Assembly (NCBI GenBank): GCA_028819575.1
Contig: JAPPLB010000141.1
Coordinates: 1 to 64,000 of the forward strand
Length of the DNA: 64,000 bases
Reading direction: 5' to 3'
From: Bryobacterales bacterium
GTDB taxonomy: Bacteria > Acidobacteriota > Terriglobia > Bryobacterales > UBA6623
Below are positions 55,576-63,738 of the stretch, piece by piece; position 1 is the stretch's first letter, and each line of letters opens with the position of its first letter. Below the pieces are notes generated by a model that was given only the letters and a program-made list of their open reading frames with translations, ran no database searches and was not told the origin of the DNA. The position numbers and the translations under genes are program-made.

Positions 55576-56598
55576 ATGTACGACGGCAGAGGGCAGGCGC
55601 GTCTCGCCGCATCCGTCTTGAGCGGAGTGTGTGTATTGCTGTGCCTGCTGACACCGATACGGGCGCAAGATGCCTGGCAAGAGGCCATCGATGCGGGCGA
55701 CCTGGCGCTGGCCACAAACCAGCGCCAAGAGGCCCTCGAACAATTCGCAACTGCGCGGCGAGTCTCCGCCGGGTTTGGGGCCGCCGACCCCAGGCGAGCC
55801 GTAACTCTGGTCCGCCTAGCCCGAGCGTACCGCTCTCTGGGAGATCTGGCCAAGCCGGAGGAGCTGTACGAAGCTGCGATTGACGTTTCCGAGAAGGCCT
55901 ATGACCCGTCGAGCCTGGAGTTCGCCGAGTATCTCAACGAGGCCGGACGCTATTTCCACTCGAGGCGCAAATACCGGCGAGCGGAGGAACTCTATAGAAG
56001 CGCTTTCGCGAACCGCGTCAAGCATCTCGGCAGGGAGCACGCTGACGTTGCCGAGAGCATCAACAACCTCGCAGTCCTATATGAGAACGAGGTCCGCTAC
56101 AGCAAGTCAGAGGTCTACTATCAGCATGCCCTGAGGATTCGCGAAACGGTGCTTGGACCCGAACACACCGATACCGTCGTCACGATGGAGCACTATGCAC
56201 GGTTGTTGGTCAAAATGAATCACAGCGATCAAGCCCAGCCTCTGTTGGAGCGAGCGGAGGCCGTACGAGCACGTCACGTGGCGCAAGCCACCGAGGCTGT
56301 TTCGGGTGAGGTTTTTCGACTCGGCCCAGGAGTGATTCCAGCTCGACTCAACGAGAGAACCGAACCCGAGTACACGGAAGAAGCCCGTATCGCACGACAT
56401 GAAGGCACCGTAGTCATGCAAGCGGTCATCACACCCGACGGGGGTGTTGCAGGCCTCAGGCTGGTGCGCAGTCTCGGCTTGGGACTCGACGAAAAAGCCG
56501 TGGAGGCGGTGCGAAGTTGGCGATTCGATCCAGCCCGAAAGGGCAATGCACCGGTTGCGTTTCGAGTCAGTCTGGAAGTGAGCTTCCGAATCCTCTGA
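55576..56598 (+). CDS. Secreted TPR protein with C-terminal TonB-like domain
   Basis: 340 residues: a signal peptide (ASVLSGVCVLLCLLTPIRAQ), about five kinesin-light-chain-like TPRs (DPRRAVTLVRLARAYRSLGDLAKPEELYEAAIDV, HADVAESINNLAVLYENEVRYSKSEVYYQHALRI), and a C-terminal TonB-family domain (EPEYTEEARIARHEGTVVMQAVITPDG, VEAVRSWRFDPARKGNAPVAF). It may link periplasmic assembly of the nearby Oar/VWFA system to energy coupling, but has no anchoring helix. The TGA stop overlaps the first base of a repeat remnant. Confidence 0.83.
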   Translation: MYDGRGQARLAASVLSGVCVLLCLLTPIRAQDAWQEAIDAGDLALATNQRQEALEQFATARRVSAGFGAADPRRAVTLVRLARAYRSLGDLAKPEELYEAAIDVSEKAYDPSSLEFAEYLNEAGRYFHSRRKYRRAEELYRSAFANRVKHLGREHADVAESINNLAVLYENEVRYSKSEVYYQHALRIRETVLGPEHTDTVVTMEHYARLLVKMNHSDQAQPLLERAEAVRARHVAQATEAVSGEVFRLGPGVIPARLNERTEPEYTEEARIARHEGTVVMQAVITPDGGVAGLRLVRSLGLGLDEKAVEAVRSWRFDPARKGNAPVAFRVSLEVSFRIL

Positions 56599-56632
56599 CC
56601 TGCATTTCCCACCACCCGACGGTCGAAGCGCG
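56598..56632 (-). repeat. Interspersed inverted-end element, copy 11 (reversed right end only)
   Basis: ACCTGCATTTCCCACCACCC followed by GACGGTCGAAGC is the reverse complement of the family's right end. These 35 bp make up nearly the entire gap between two convergent genes; the first base is the last base of the upstream TGA stop. Confidence 0.9.
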
Positions 56633-56634
56633 TC

Positions 56635-57864
56635 TTATTCGGCCGGGAACCAATCCGGAGTGAAGGGGATGCGAATCGGCTCAAAGCCCTCCGAGCCTGT
56701 AATTTCAATCTCCGAGCCGATCAGGCGAACGTCGCGCACTGCCTCGAACCCTTCCGGCACGGACGCCATGACGACCATATAGCGCGCCGTGATCTCGGCC
56801 TTCGAGTCGAGCCAGCCGAACGTGCGAGTCCCATACATTTCGGGTTTCGCAAAGTAGGCTTTCGCGGTCCCCGGAATCCGCGTATTACCGAATTCCATGC
56901 CGCGGGTCATCGCCTCGCCATTCCACGGCGGGAGCTGGATGTGCCGATTTTCCTCCCACACCATCATCCACGGGGAATCCTTGCGCAGGAACACGTACGC
57001 GATCAGGAGGCGGTGTTCAGCATTGATCGCCGAGACGAATTGCACATCGCGACCCTCGTCCAACAGGAAAAACGCCATCTTCTGGCTGGGAGGTTCGGGA
57101 GCGAAACGCCGGTAGTCCCGCTCAGGATGACCGGGCGGACCCACCGGCCAGTTTCCAAGAGGCTCGTAGTTCTTGTCGCCACCGAGGTCGCCCTTGGTGG
57201 CCGAGGCGTCGAAGAAGGTGTGTTCGGGATCGAGAAACGGCGGACCGAAGGTGGGATGCTGAACCCAGCCGAAGGGCCGGTCGAGCCCCAACTTGTTCAA
57301 CGCCGTTTCTTCGACATACAGGACCGGCTGACCGTCAGCGAGCCGCATCGTTCTCGTTATGGCCGTAGCCGAGTTCTTCAAGTCGAGCTTGTGGACCAAG
57401 GAACGCTCATCCTGAGAAATCATCTCGGCAGCGAGCAGCGACACCTCGCCGTGATAGGCCATGCCTTGCCGGTACTCCGTTTCCGACGGCGCACCCCAGA
57501 AGTCAAAGCACAAATTGTGACCCATGATCCCGGCCAACAGAGCCGCCTCTGAATCGGTTCCATAGATCTCACCGTGCTTGCCGGCGTCGAATTCCCAAGG
57601 GTCGAGCGAAGGCCACGGCGGAATCCAAAGCGGATTGAGGGAGTCGCCGCTGTCCGTCTTCAAGACAATCTCCGCAAGCTGCCCTCCGCCTTCGAGAATG
57701 GTGACACGCAGACGGTCATTCTCAATACGCCAAGCGTTACGGTTCTCGAACATGGCCATCTCCCCGCGTTCCTCCGCCACCGGCTGGGGGGCGCATCCGA
57801 CCGACCCGAGCAGGAGAAGACCGCTTACAAGAACAACAACGGGTTCAAGTCGCCGACTTGTCAT
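56635..57864 (-). CDS. Galactose-mutarotase-like (aldose-1-epimerase fold) lipoprotein
   Basis: 409 residues with a lipoprotein signal (VVVLVSGLLLLGSVGC). The beta-sandwich body has the features of mutarotase-like proteins that bind hexoses: AWRIENDRLRVTILEGGGQLAEIVLK, a strand-rich middle, a WQ-like PFGWVQHPTFGPPFL turn and YMVVMASVPEGFEAV. The exact catalytic His/Glu pair of aldose 1-epimerases cannot be matched, so function may be binding only. It is probably anchored at the periplasmic face. Confidence 0.7.
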   Translation of the reverse strand: MTSRRLEPVVVLVSGLLLLGSVGCAPQPVAEERGEMAMFENRNAWRIENDRLRVTILEGGGQLAEIVLKTDSGDSLNPLWIPPWPSLDPWEFDAGKHGEIYGTDSEAALLAGIMGHNLCFDFWGAPSETEYRQGMAYHGEVSLLAAEMISQDERSLVHKLDLKNSATAITRTMRLADGQPVLYVEETALNKLGLDRPFGWVQHPTFGPPFLDPEHTFFDASATKGDLGGDKNYEPLGNWPVGPPGHPERDYRRFAPEPPSQKMAFFLLDEGRDVQFVSAINAEHRLLIAYVFLRKDSPWMMVWEENRHIQLPPWNGEAMTRGMEFGNTRIPGTAKAYFAKPEMYGTRTFGWLDSKAEITARYMVVMASVPEGFEAVRDVRLIGSEIEITGSEGFEPIRIPFTPDWFPAE

Positions 57865-57927
57865 AGGCGTTCATTATGCATCAAAGGAAGATCTCGGAGC
57901 ACAATCCGGCAGCATCTCCCTCTCGGG

Positions 57928-58920
57928 CTACAGAGTCCCTTCCGGAAGCGACTCGATGATCCCGTTCAATACCTGATCCGCCGTCTTGCCCTCGGCGTGC
58001 GCGTCGAAGTTGAGGATGATGCGATGCCGCAACGCGGGCAACGCCAGCTCACGCAGATCACCAAGGCTTACGTTGAGCCGCCCGCGCATCAGAGATCGCA
58101 CGCGGCCAGCCTGGATCAGCGCCTGTGCTCCGCGAGGCGAACTTCCATAGCGGATGTACTTCTTGGCCGAGGCGTGAGCTTCCTCTCGCTCGGGTTGAGT
58201 GGAGAGAATCAGCCGAATGGCGAAGTCGCGAACATGCGGCGCGATCAATACATCATGCGCTCCGCGCCGGGCGTCGAGAACTTGTTCCCGATCCATGACC
58301 TGGTGGACCACCGGCGACTGCGGAGCCATGGTCCGGTCCACAATCTCTTCCATCTCCTGCTTTGTCGGATACCGCACGACCAGCTTGAGCAGAAATCGAT
58401 CCAACTGTGCTTCCGGCAGCGGATAGGTTCCTTCCATCTCCAACGGATTCTGCGTGGCCATCACGAGAAACGGATCTTCGAGCTGGTGGGTCGTCGTACC
58501 CGTCGTCACCGTCCGCTCCTGCATCGCCTCGAGCAGCGCGGATTGCGTGCGCGGCGTCGCGCGGTTGATCTCGTCCGCCAGCACCAGATGCGCGAAGATC
58601 GGCCCGGGTTGGAACCGCAATTCCTTTGACCCCAGCGAGTCGGCCTCCAGCACCATGCTTCCGACGATGTCGGCGGGCATCAAGTCGGGCGTGAACTGTA
58701 TGCGCGAATCGTCCAGGTGCATGGCGCGGCCGAGCGTACGGAGCAGAGTCGTCTTACCAAGTCCGGGCACACCTTCCAACAGCACGTGTCCGCCCGCCAC
58801 CAGAGCAATGATCACGCCCTCGACCACGTCGTCGTGTCCGACTATCACCTTGCCGATCTCGTCACGGACGAGCTTCATCTGATCGGTGACGGTTTGAAGG
58901 AACTGCTCGCTGGCAACCAT
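57928..58920 (-). CDS. MoxR-family AAA+ ATPase
   Basis: 330 residues. Walker A (LLEGVPGLGKTTLLRTL), Walker B (FAHLVLADEINRATPRTQSALLEAMQE) with the MoxR signature, sensor 1 (FLVMATQNPLEMEGTYPLPEAQLDRF) and a C-terminal lid (IRLILSTQP, GSSPRGAQALIQAGR) are all present. MoxR ATPases act as chaperones that activate partner VWFA or metal enzymes. Its start overlaps the stop of the next, acidic protein gene (TAATG), so they are one operon; no VWFA partner is in the same operon within the window. Confidence 0.93.
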   Translation of the reverse strand: MVASEQFLQTVTDQMKLVRDEIGKVIVGHDDVVEGVIIALVAGGHVLLEGVPGLGKTTLLRTLGRAMHLDDSRIQFTPDLMPADIVGSMVLEADSLGSKELRFQPGPIFAHLVLADEINRATPRTQSALLEAMQERTVTTGTTTHQLEDPFLVMATQNPLEMEGTYPLPEAQLDRFLLKLVVRYPTKQEMEEIVDRTMAPQSPVVHQVMDREQVLDARRGAHDVLIAPHVRDFAIRLILSTQPEREEAHASAKKYIRYGSSPRGAQALIQAGRVRSLMRGRLNVSLGDLRELALPALRHRIILNFDAHAEGKTADQVLNGIIESLPEGTL

Positions 58921-60410
58921 TAATTCCTGCTCTTCTGCCGCAACGTTTCGAAGTACTTCTGCACGTAGCGGCGATAGGCATAGGGTATTTCGTCTCGACT
59001 CACGCGACCACCAGGGTCGCGATGCCCCGCAGCGGTCGGAGAATAGGGTGTTCGAAGCTGCTGCGGAACAGCCTCGGTCTCGATCAGCACCTCACCGGAC
59101 ATGTCTTCGGCCCTCTGCTGATAGAGTTCACTGAGTTCGCCCATGACCTGCATTTGCTCGGCGGCGCTCAGTTCCTTGCTCCCGTCCTTGCTCCCGGCCG
59201 AGGACACACTGGACCCTTCCGGCGAAGCCGCCGAGCTTTCGCTGCCCGAGTCACCTTGGGTCAGTTCCTGAGGCGCCTCGGGGGCTGCTCCGCTGGCGCT
59301 TTCGGCATCCGCGCCGCTTTGTCCGGAATCGGGCGCCTCCGCCGCCGTTTTCTGGCCTGACTTCGCACCTTCAGCGGGTGAAGGCTGACCTGATTGCTGC
59401 TCGGAAGAGTCACCCGGGTCCGAACCCGACGGCGGGTCCATACTCAAACTCGAAAGCATATTGCGAAAAGCATCTTCAAGGCGCGAGAGCAAATCGTTCG
59501 ATGCTTCGTTCTCCGCGCCCTGTCCGGCCGATCCCGCTTCCGCATTGGGATCACTTTCCCTGCTCTGCTGAGAAGGATCCCTCGACTCGGAGTCCTCCTG
59601 TTCTTCGCCGCCTTCGCCCGAGCCAGCGGCGAGCTCGTCTCCAAATTCGTCGTCTATCGAGAGCCCCTCCACTTCGGGCAATGCCGATGACCCTTCACCA
59701 AGCGCATCTCCTGTCGGCGCCTCGCCTTCGATCACGTCCGGTACGGGATCGGGCTCAGCCGTGTTCGGCGACTTCTCCAGCTTGCTTTCCTTGCGCAGCG
59801 ACTGTGACGGCTCCTCTCCGTGACTCCTTGCCTCCATCGAATCCTCACGCCGCAGTTCATGGCCCGCATCGGCATAAAGCGCTGGCGCCTCAATCGGGAT
59901 GAGCGACGGCTGCAACGAAAAACTCGATTGCGACCCGTAGCGGATGCCCAGCAGAACCAGAAGCAATAGCAGCATCGCCGCGAACGCATACCCGGATCTC
60001 GGAACCTCCAGGGGCAGAGCCACCGCCAAGTCGCCTGACGACGCCAGGGGAGCTGCCTGCTCCCTCTGAACCCGCGCAAGCGGACCGGCCTCGGACGGAT
60101 GCAGCGCGAAATAGTAGGCCGTTGAGATTTGATCGTCCGTCTCCCATGCCGAATCGACACGCTGCGCGACACCATAGTGGGACGGGCGCCCGCGCAACCA
60201 ACGATAGCCCCCGGCCATAAAGCCGGCCGCCGCGAAAACAACGATCAGGTCGACCGGCAGCCAATCTGTCCCGAAGACTGCGACCAGCAGCGGACCGAGC
60301 AAAGCAATGGTCCCAGCGAGGGCAATCTCACGAAACGTCGACTGAGTGACCGCGCGAGTGTGAGCACGCTCCACCGTCTTCATCACCGGGTCCGAACCTG
60401 ACACTGACAT
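58920..60410 (-). CDS. MoxR-operon membrane protein with a long acidic disordered domain
   Basis: 496 residues. Two transmembrane segments near the N-terminus (IALAGTIALLGPLLVAVFG, VDLIVVFAAAGFMAGGY) and another (FAAMLLLLLVLLGIRYG) are followed by about 250 residues rich in Ser, Gly, Glu and Asp with Gln runs (EEPSQSLRKESKLEKS, SGEGGEEQEDSESRDP) and a short helical C-terminus. It resembles the large acidic proteins encoded beside moxR in acidobacterial and planctomycete MoxR gene clusters, but I cannot name a family. TATAAT lies at 60437-60432. Confidence 0.65.
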   Translation of the reverse strand: MSVSGSDPVMKTVERAHTRAVTQSTFREIALAGTIALLGPLLVAVFGTDWLPVDLIVVFAAAGFMAGGYRWLRGRPSHYGVAQRVDSAWETDDQISTAYYFALHPSEAGPLARVQREQAAPLASSGDLAVALPLEVPRSGYAFAAMLLLLLVLLGIRYGSQSSFSLQPSLIPIEAPALYADAGHELRREDSMEARSHGEEPSQSLRKESKLEKSPNTAEPDPVPDVIEGEAPTGDALGEGSSALPEVEGLSIDDEFGDELAAGSGEGGEEQEDSESRDPSQQSRESDPNAEAGSAGQGAENEASNDLLSRLEDAFRNMLSSLSMDPPSGSDPGDSSEQQSGQPSPAEGAKSGQKTAAEAPDSGQSGADAESASGAAPEAPQELTQGDSGSESSAASPEGSSVSSAGSKDGSKELSAAEQMQVMGELSELYQQRAEDMSGEVLIETEAVPQQLRTPYSPTAAGHRDPGGRVSRDEIPYAYRRYVQKYFETLRQKSRN

Positions 60411-60715
60411 CAGACGAAAAAACGAAAACCTATTATAGTGTCACGTTCCCGGTGATACTCCCCGTTCGCTCATCCGCCCCGCGGCGCCCTGGCTGACAAT
60501 ACCGCGCCCACAGCCTCTTCGGGCAAGAGCAGTTCCAACTATACTCATCGAACCTCTTGCTAGAACGGTCGTCCCGAATGCTTCAAAAATCCGGTGCACA
60601 ACCGCGACACACGTGAGCGGCCACTTCTCTTGAAGCCCCTCGTGAACGGCCTGGATACTCTCCCCAGTCAGGCCGCCGCGTATCAACCAAACTCAGTAAT
60701 TCAAGCCCACCTCGC
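60411..60715. other. Divergent intergenic region with promoters for both neighbours
   Basis: On the minus strand TATAAT (60437-60432) serves the MoxR-operon acidic protein. On the plus strand TATAAT (60716-60721) sits directly before the thyX-like gene. The remaining sequence contains no ORF with family similarity and no repeat copy. Confidence 0.6.
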
Positions 60716-60721
60716 TATAAT
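60716..60721 (+). promoter_or_regulatory. -10 element immediately before the ThyX-like gene
   Basis: Perfect TATAAT ending exactly six bases before the ATG, placing the predicted +1 at the A of the start codon. No Shine-Dalgarno is present, so translation is probably leaderless. No convincing -35 was found. Confidence 0.65.
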
Positions 60722-60727
60722 CTGGCG

Positions 60728-62194
60728 ATGGTGGCGCAACCGGACGCCTCAGCTCCAGCTCGTCGGGTGATCGTGGTGGCGCCGATGCCGCCGGAGAAGA
60801 GTGCCTATGCACTGGCGCGCTATAGCCGGTCGCCGGATTCGATCACGCAGAGTTTAGAGTGGGTCCGGGGACACGATTCAGCGAAGTTTCTCGACAGCTT
60901 CTATTTCCAGTACGGCCACGCCTCGATCGCCGACCTCGGCCATACGATCTTCTGCTTCGAGGGCATCTCGGAGCTGGCGGCGATCGAAATCGAAGACGAG
61001 CAGCTCTGGGACGGACAGGCGAAATCGAGCCGCTACCAGGATTTCTCCAAGGGCAACATCGTCACGCCTCCCGAACTGCTCGACACCGGAGGAGAGGCCG
61101 TTTACCGCGCGGCGGCGGAGAAACTGCTCGACACCTACCTCGATATCCACCGGCGTCTGGTGGAGCACCTGACCGAAAAGCATCCCCGTCCTGAAAAGAT
61201 GAAGGCGGGCGCATACAAGCGGACGATCGCAGCCCGCGCCTTCGATGTTTCGCGCTATCTGCTTTGGCTGGGGATCTCGACCAACATCGGACAGGTCACC
61301 AGCATCCGTACCCTCGAAAAGCAGATGCAGCGCTTGGGGGCTTCAGACTACAGGGAGGTACGGGACCTCGCCGCTGAGATGCACGAGGCCTGTGCGACAC
61401 CACCGGGATGCCCGTGGTATCCGGAGCAGGATCAAGAGCCGTTGGCGCCGACGTTGGCGAAATACGCCGAGCCGGATCTGCGCTCGAAAGCCTCACGCGA
61501 GAAGGTCGCCGCCTGGGCACAACAGAACCTCAATCTTGCAGGCGATGCCGAACTGCCAGACGTAGATCTCATCCGCCCGACAGACCCGCTCGATGAGACG
61601 GCGGCGACGCTGCTCTATGCCGTGACGCCGCATCCGTTCCGGGTCATCCTCGACGAGGTCAGCGGCTGGAGCCGCGCAAGGCGGCGGGAGGTGCTCGACG
61701 TGGCTCTGGAAGACCGCCACCGGCGCGACGAGCTGCTCCGCGAGTTCTGCAGCGGCTACAGCTACGTGTTCGATATCGTGTGCGACATCGGCGCTTATCG
61801 AGACTTACATCGGCATCGGCGCTGCCAGCAAATCCGCCAGAAGTTCACGGGGCGGCTCGGGCATGACCGGCCGGCGCTCGTGGATGAGGCGGGTGTCGGG
61901 CATCTGTATGACCAGGCGTTGGCGGATGCGGCGGAGGCCCGCAGGAAGCTGGCGGAGCAGTCGGACACGGCGACGCACTACCTGCTGCCGTTCGCAGCGC
62001 GCATGCGATCACTCTACAAGATGGATTTCGCCGAGGCAGAGTACATCGCACGGGTCCGCTCGGGCGTGAAGGGTCATATCTCCTACCGTACCGTGGCCTG
62101 GAAGATGCGCGAGCGCATCATGGAACGAGAGCCGGAACTTGGCGCACTGGTGGACGCCACACCACCGGAAGTGGAAGACGCATTGACGCGGTAG
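60728..62194 (+). CDS. Double-domain ThyX-like (flavin-dependent thymidylate synthase family) protein
   Basis: 488 residues, about twice the usual ThyX length, with two ThyX-like halves. The first (about residues 40-230) has GHASIADLGHTIFCFEGIS and the tail of the ThyX motif (QAKSSRY, residue 98-104), but the RHR part is lost (EDEQLWDG). The second (about residues 295-480) has the RHR part (YRDLHRHRRCQQIRQ, residue 357-371) but lacks the following N-E-x-S-x-R-Y. The canonical motif RHRxxSxNExSxRY is thus divided between halves. Whether the two complete one site or the protein is a flavin-binding relative with another job is not clear. It is likely translated from a leaderless mRNA. Confidence 0.75.
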   Translation: MVAQPDASAPARRVIVVAPMPPEKSAYALARYSRSPDSITQSLEWVRGHDSAKFLDSFYFQYGHASIADLGHTIFCFEGISELAAIEIEDEQLWDGQAKSSRYQDFSKGNIVTPPELLDTGGEAVYRAAAEKLLDTYLDIHRRLVEHLTEKHPRPEKMKAGAYKRTIAARAFDVSRYLLWLGISTNIGQVTSIRTLEKQMQRLGASDYREVRDLAAEMHEACATPPGCPWYPEQDQEPLAPTLAKYAEPDLRSKASREKVAAWAQQNLNLAGDAELPDVDLIRPTDPLDETAATLLYAVTPHPFRVILDEVSGWSRARRREVLDVALEDRHRRDELLREFCSGYSYVFDIVCDIGAYRDLHRHRRCQQIRQKFTGRLGHDRPALVDEAGVGHLYDQALADAAEARRKLAEQSDTATHYLLPFAARMRSLYKMDFAEAEYIARVRSGVKGHISYRTVAWKMRERIMEREPELGALVDATPPEVEDALTR

Positions 62195-62367
62195 GCGCAC
62201 GGAGTTGTTGCTCTGATGACCGTCGCCGACCGGGAACGCCATTCCCGGGGGCGCCGGGAAACCGTTGCGGCACTACAGCTAACGAGGAAGTCCTCAGACC
62301 GACAAACAGGACAACTGATCGCCGCGTCAACTTGACTCGAATGTGAACCTTGGCAGCGCAGAAAAAA

Positions 62368-62766
62368 CTAGCGGCTGAGGGCTTGATAGAGCAGGCCCAA
62401 GACCGGAGCGGCCACCAACGCAACGAGCGGCCAGATCACGCGCCAGATCACTCGTTGCAGGAGGTCAATCCGCTCGGACTGGGCGTCGATCCGCTCGGAC
62501 TGGGCGTCGATCCGCTCGGACTGGGCTTTGATTTCAGCTTTGACCTCAGCGATCTGGGCATCAATCCGGGCGCTCAGGGCATCGATCCGGGTGCTTTGGG
62601 CATCGATGCGGGCACCCAGGGCATCGATCTTGGCTCCGAGAACAGCGATGACATTCTGCCCGCTCAGATCCCGGATTTCCTCGATGGCGGCATGGACCAC
62701 TCGGGGGTCGGGTTCGGGACTGCTCAGAGCGAGATAGATGGCTTCGGTGGCGCTTTCAGCAGCCAT
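62368..62766 (-). CDS. Coiled-coil membrane protein (DUF1640/MCU-regulator-like)
   Basis: 132 residues. After a helical N-terminus comes an uninterrupted heptad array (RIDAQSTRIDALSARIDAQ, then QSERIDA three times) and a C-terminal transmembrane helix (VIWPLVALVAAPVLGLLYQAL). The organisation (coiled coil plus tail anchor) is like DUF1640 proteins; identity as such is tentative. The heptads are encoded by 21-bp tandem repeats, so copy number may vary between strains. Confidence 0.65.
   Translation of the reverse strand: MAAESATEAIYLALSSPEPDPRVVHAAIEEIRDLSGQNVIAVLGAKIDALGARIDAQSTRIDALSARIDAQIAEVKAEIKAQSERIDAQSERIDAQSERIDLLQRVIWRVIWPLVALVAAPVLGLLYQALSR
62466..62528 (-). repeat. 21-bp tandem repeat (three near-identical units)
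   Basis: The units CGATCCGCTCGGACTGGGCGT and close variants repeat at 21 bp within the coiled-coil gene, encoding QSERIDA heptads. Degenerate 21-bp units continue to about 62640. Confidence 0.85.
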
Positions 62767-62913
62767 GATCGCACTCCATCATAGCACCTCCGAGAAGCAG
62801 CCCCTTCTCTTTCGGGCACTCTATTGCCGTTGTCCCGTGAGGCGCCCGACGGCTTTCCGCTCCGACCTCAAAACCCGCCGGGACCGGCGGGAAATCCTAT
62901 TGAAAGATCACGG

Positions 62914-63591
62914 TCAGAAGGCTTTCCTGGTCAGCCGGTGGACGTCAAAGGAGGCCGTATCAGCAATGGCCATCACGGCCATCACGCCCGCTTGGATCGG
63001 ATCGCTCACCACGAGGTCCGACGCGTCGGGAACGCTTCCGGCCATATTCAAACAGATGACGATCAGACCCTTGTCTCGCACCTCACGAACCGCGTCTTCG
63101 ATTTCTCCGCCCATCAACGCCCCGGCGAGAACCAGCGCCCGCGCACGCGGCAGGCGCGCCACGGCCTTGACCGCTTCCGCGACCTGCGCTTCTCCGACCA
63201 GAGGAATCGTGTCGACCGAGATCCGTTCTCCGCGAAGATTGTGACGATCCGCCTCGGCGACCGCGCCGACCGCGACTTGTCCGACCTGAGCCCCGCCGCC
63301 GATGATGATCAAGCGCTTGCCGAAGACACGCTTGAGAGTGTGCTGCTCGGCTACGCGAGCCACTTCGGGCAGTTCCTTCAACTGCTTGATGATCGGGTCA
63401 AGATCGTCGACACCGCCAATTTCAAAGAAGACGGTCTCGATCGGCTTGCGGCTGTCGAGGATCGCCACCCAGGTGATGTTGCCACCGGCGCGCGCGATGA
63501 TGCCGGTGAGCTGATGCAATACACCCAGCTCGTTCCTGACCTCGGCGACCAAGCCTCTCGTCGTGTTCTCTTCGTGGGCTTCCTGGTCCAT
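62914..63591 (-). CDS. ACT-domain protein with a DUF5612-like C-terminal domain
   Basis: 225 residues. An N-terminal ACT domain (GLVAEVRNELGVLHQLTGIIARAGGNITWVAIL, about residues 12-80) is followed by a domain with IIGGGAQVGQVAVGAVAEADRHNLRGERIS, VDTIPLVGEAQVAEAVKAVARLP and GALMGGEIEDAV..VICLNMAGSVPDASDLVVSDP. This architecture is best known from methanogenic archaea (DUF5612), where it is thought to sense an amino acid or metabolite. Small-molecule binding is likely, enzymatic activity unknown. TATACT followed by GGAGG lies about 50 bases before the start. Confidence 0.7.
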   Translation of the reverse strand: MDQEAHEENTTRGLVAEVRNELGVLHQLTGIIARAGGNITWVAILDSRKPIETVFFEIGGVDDLDPIIKQLKELPEVARVAEQHTLKRVFGKRLIIIGGGAQVGQVAVGAVAEADRHNLRGERISVDTIPLVGEAQVAEAVKAVARLPRARALVLAGALMGGEIEDAVREVRDKGLIVICLNMAGSVPDASDLVVSDPIQAGVMAVMAIADTASFDVHRLTRKAF

Positions 63592-63691
63592 TGAGCTGCA
63601 CCCAAGCGCAGGCAGCGCGCTGCAACGAACGCCGCCGAAGTACCTCCAGTATAGCCAGCGGCTTCAGACGGACCTCGCGGAAGGCGTCCGG

Positions 63692-63697
63692 TATAAT
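63692..63697 (+). promoter_or_regulatory. -10 element for the DapA-family gene
   Basis: A perfect TATAAT 41 bases before the ATG; the leader contains AGAGGA about nine bases before the start codon. No good -35 is seen. Confidence 0.5.
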
Positions 63698-63738
63698 GCC
63701 CTTCGCCACCATTCCGCCTCTTCGAGAGGAACCTCGTA

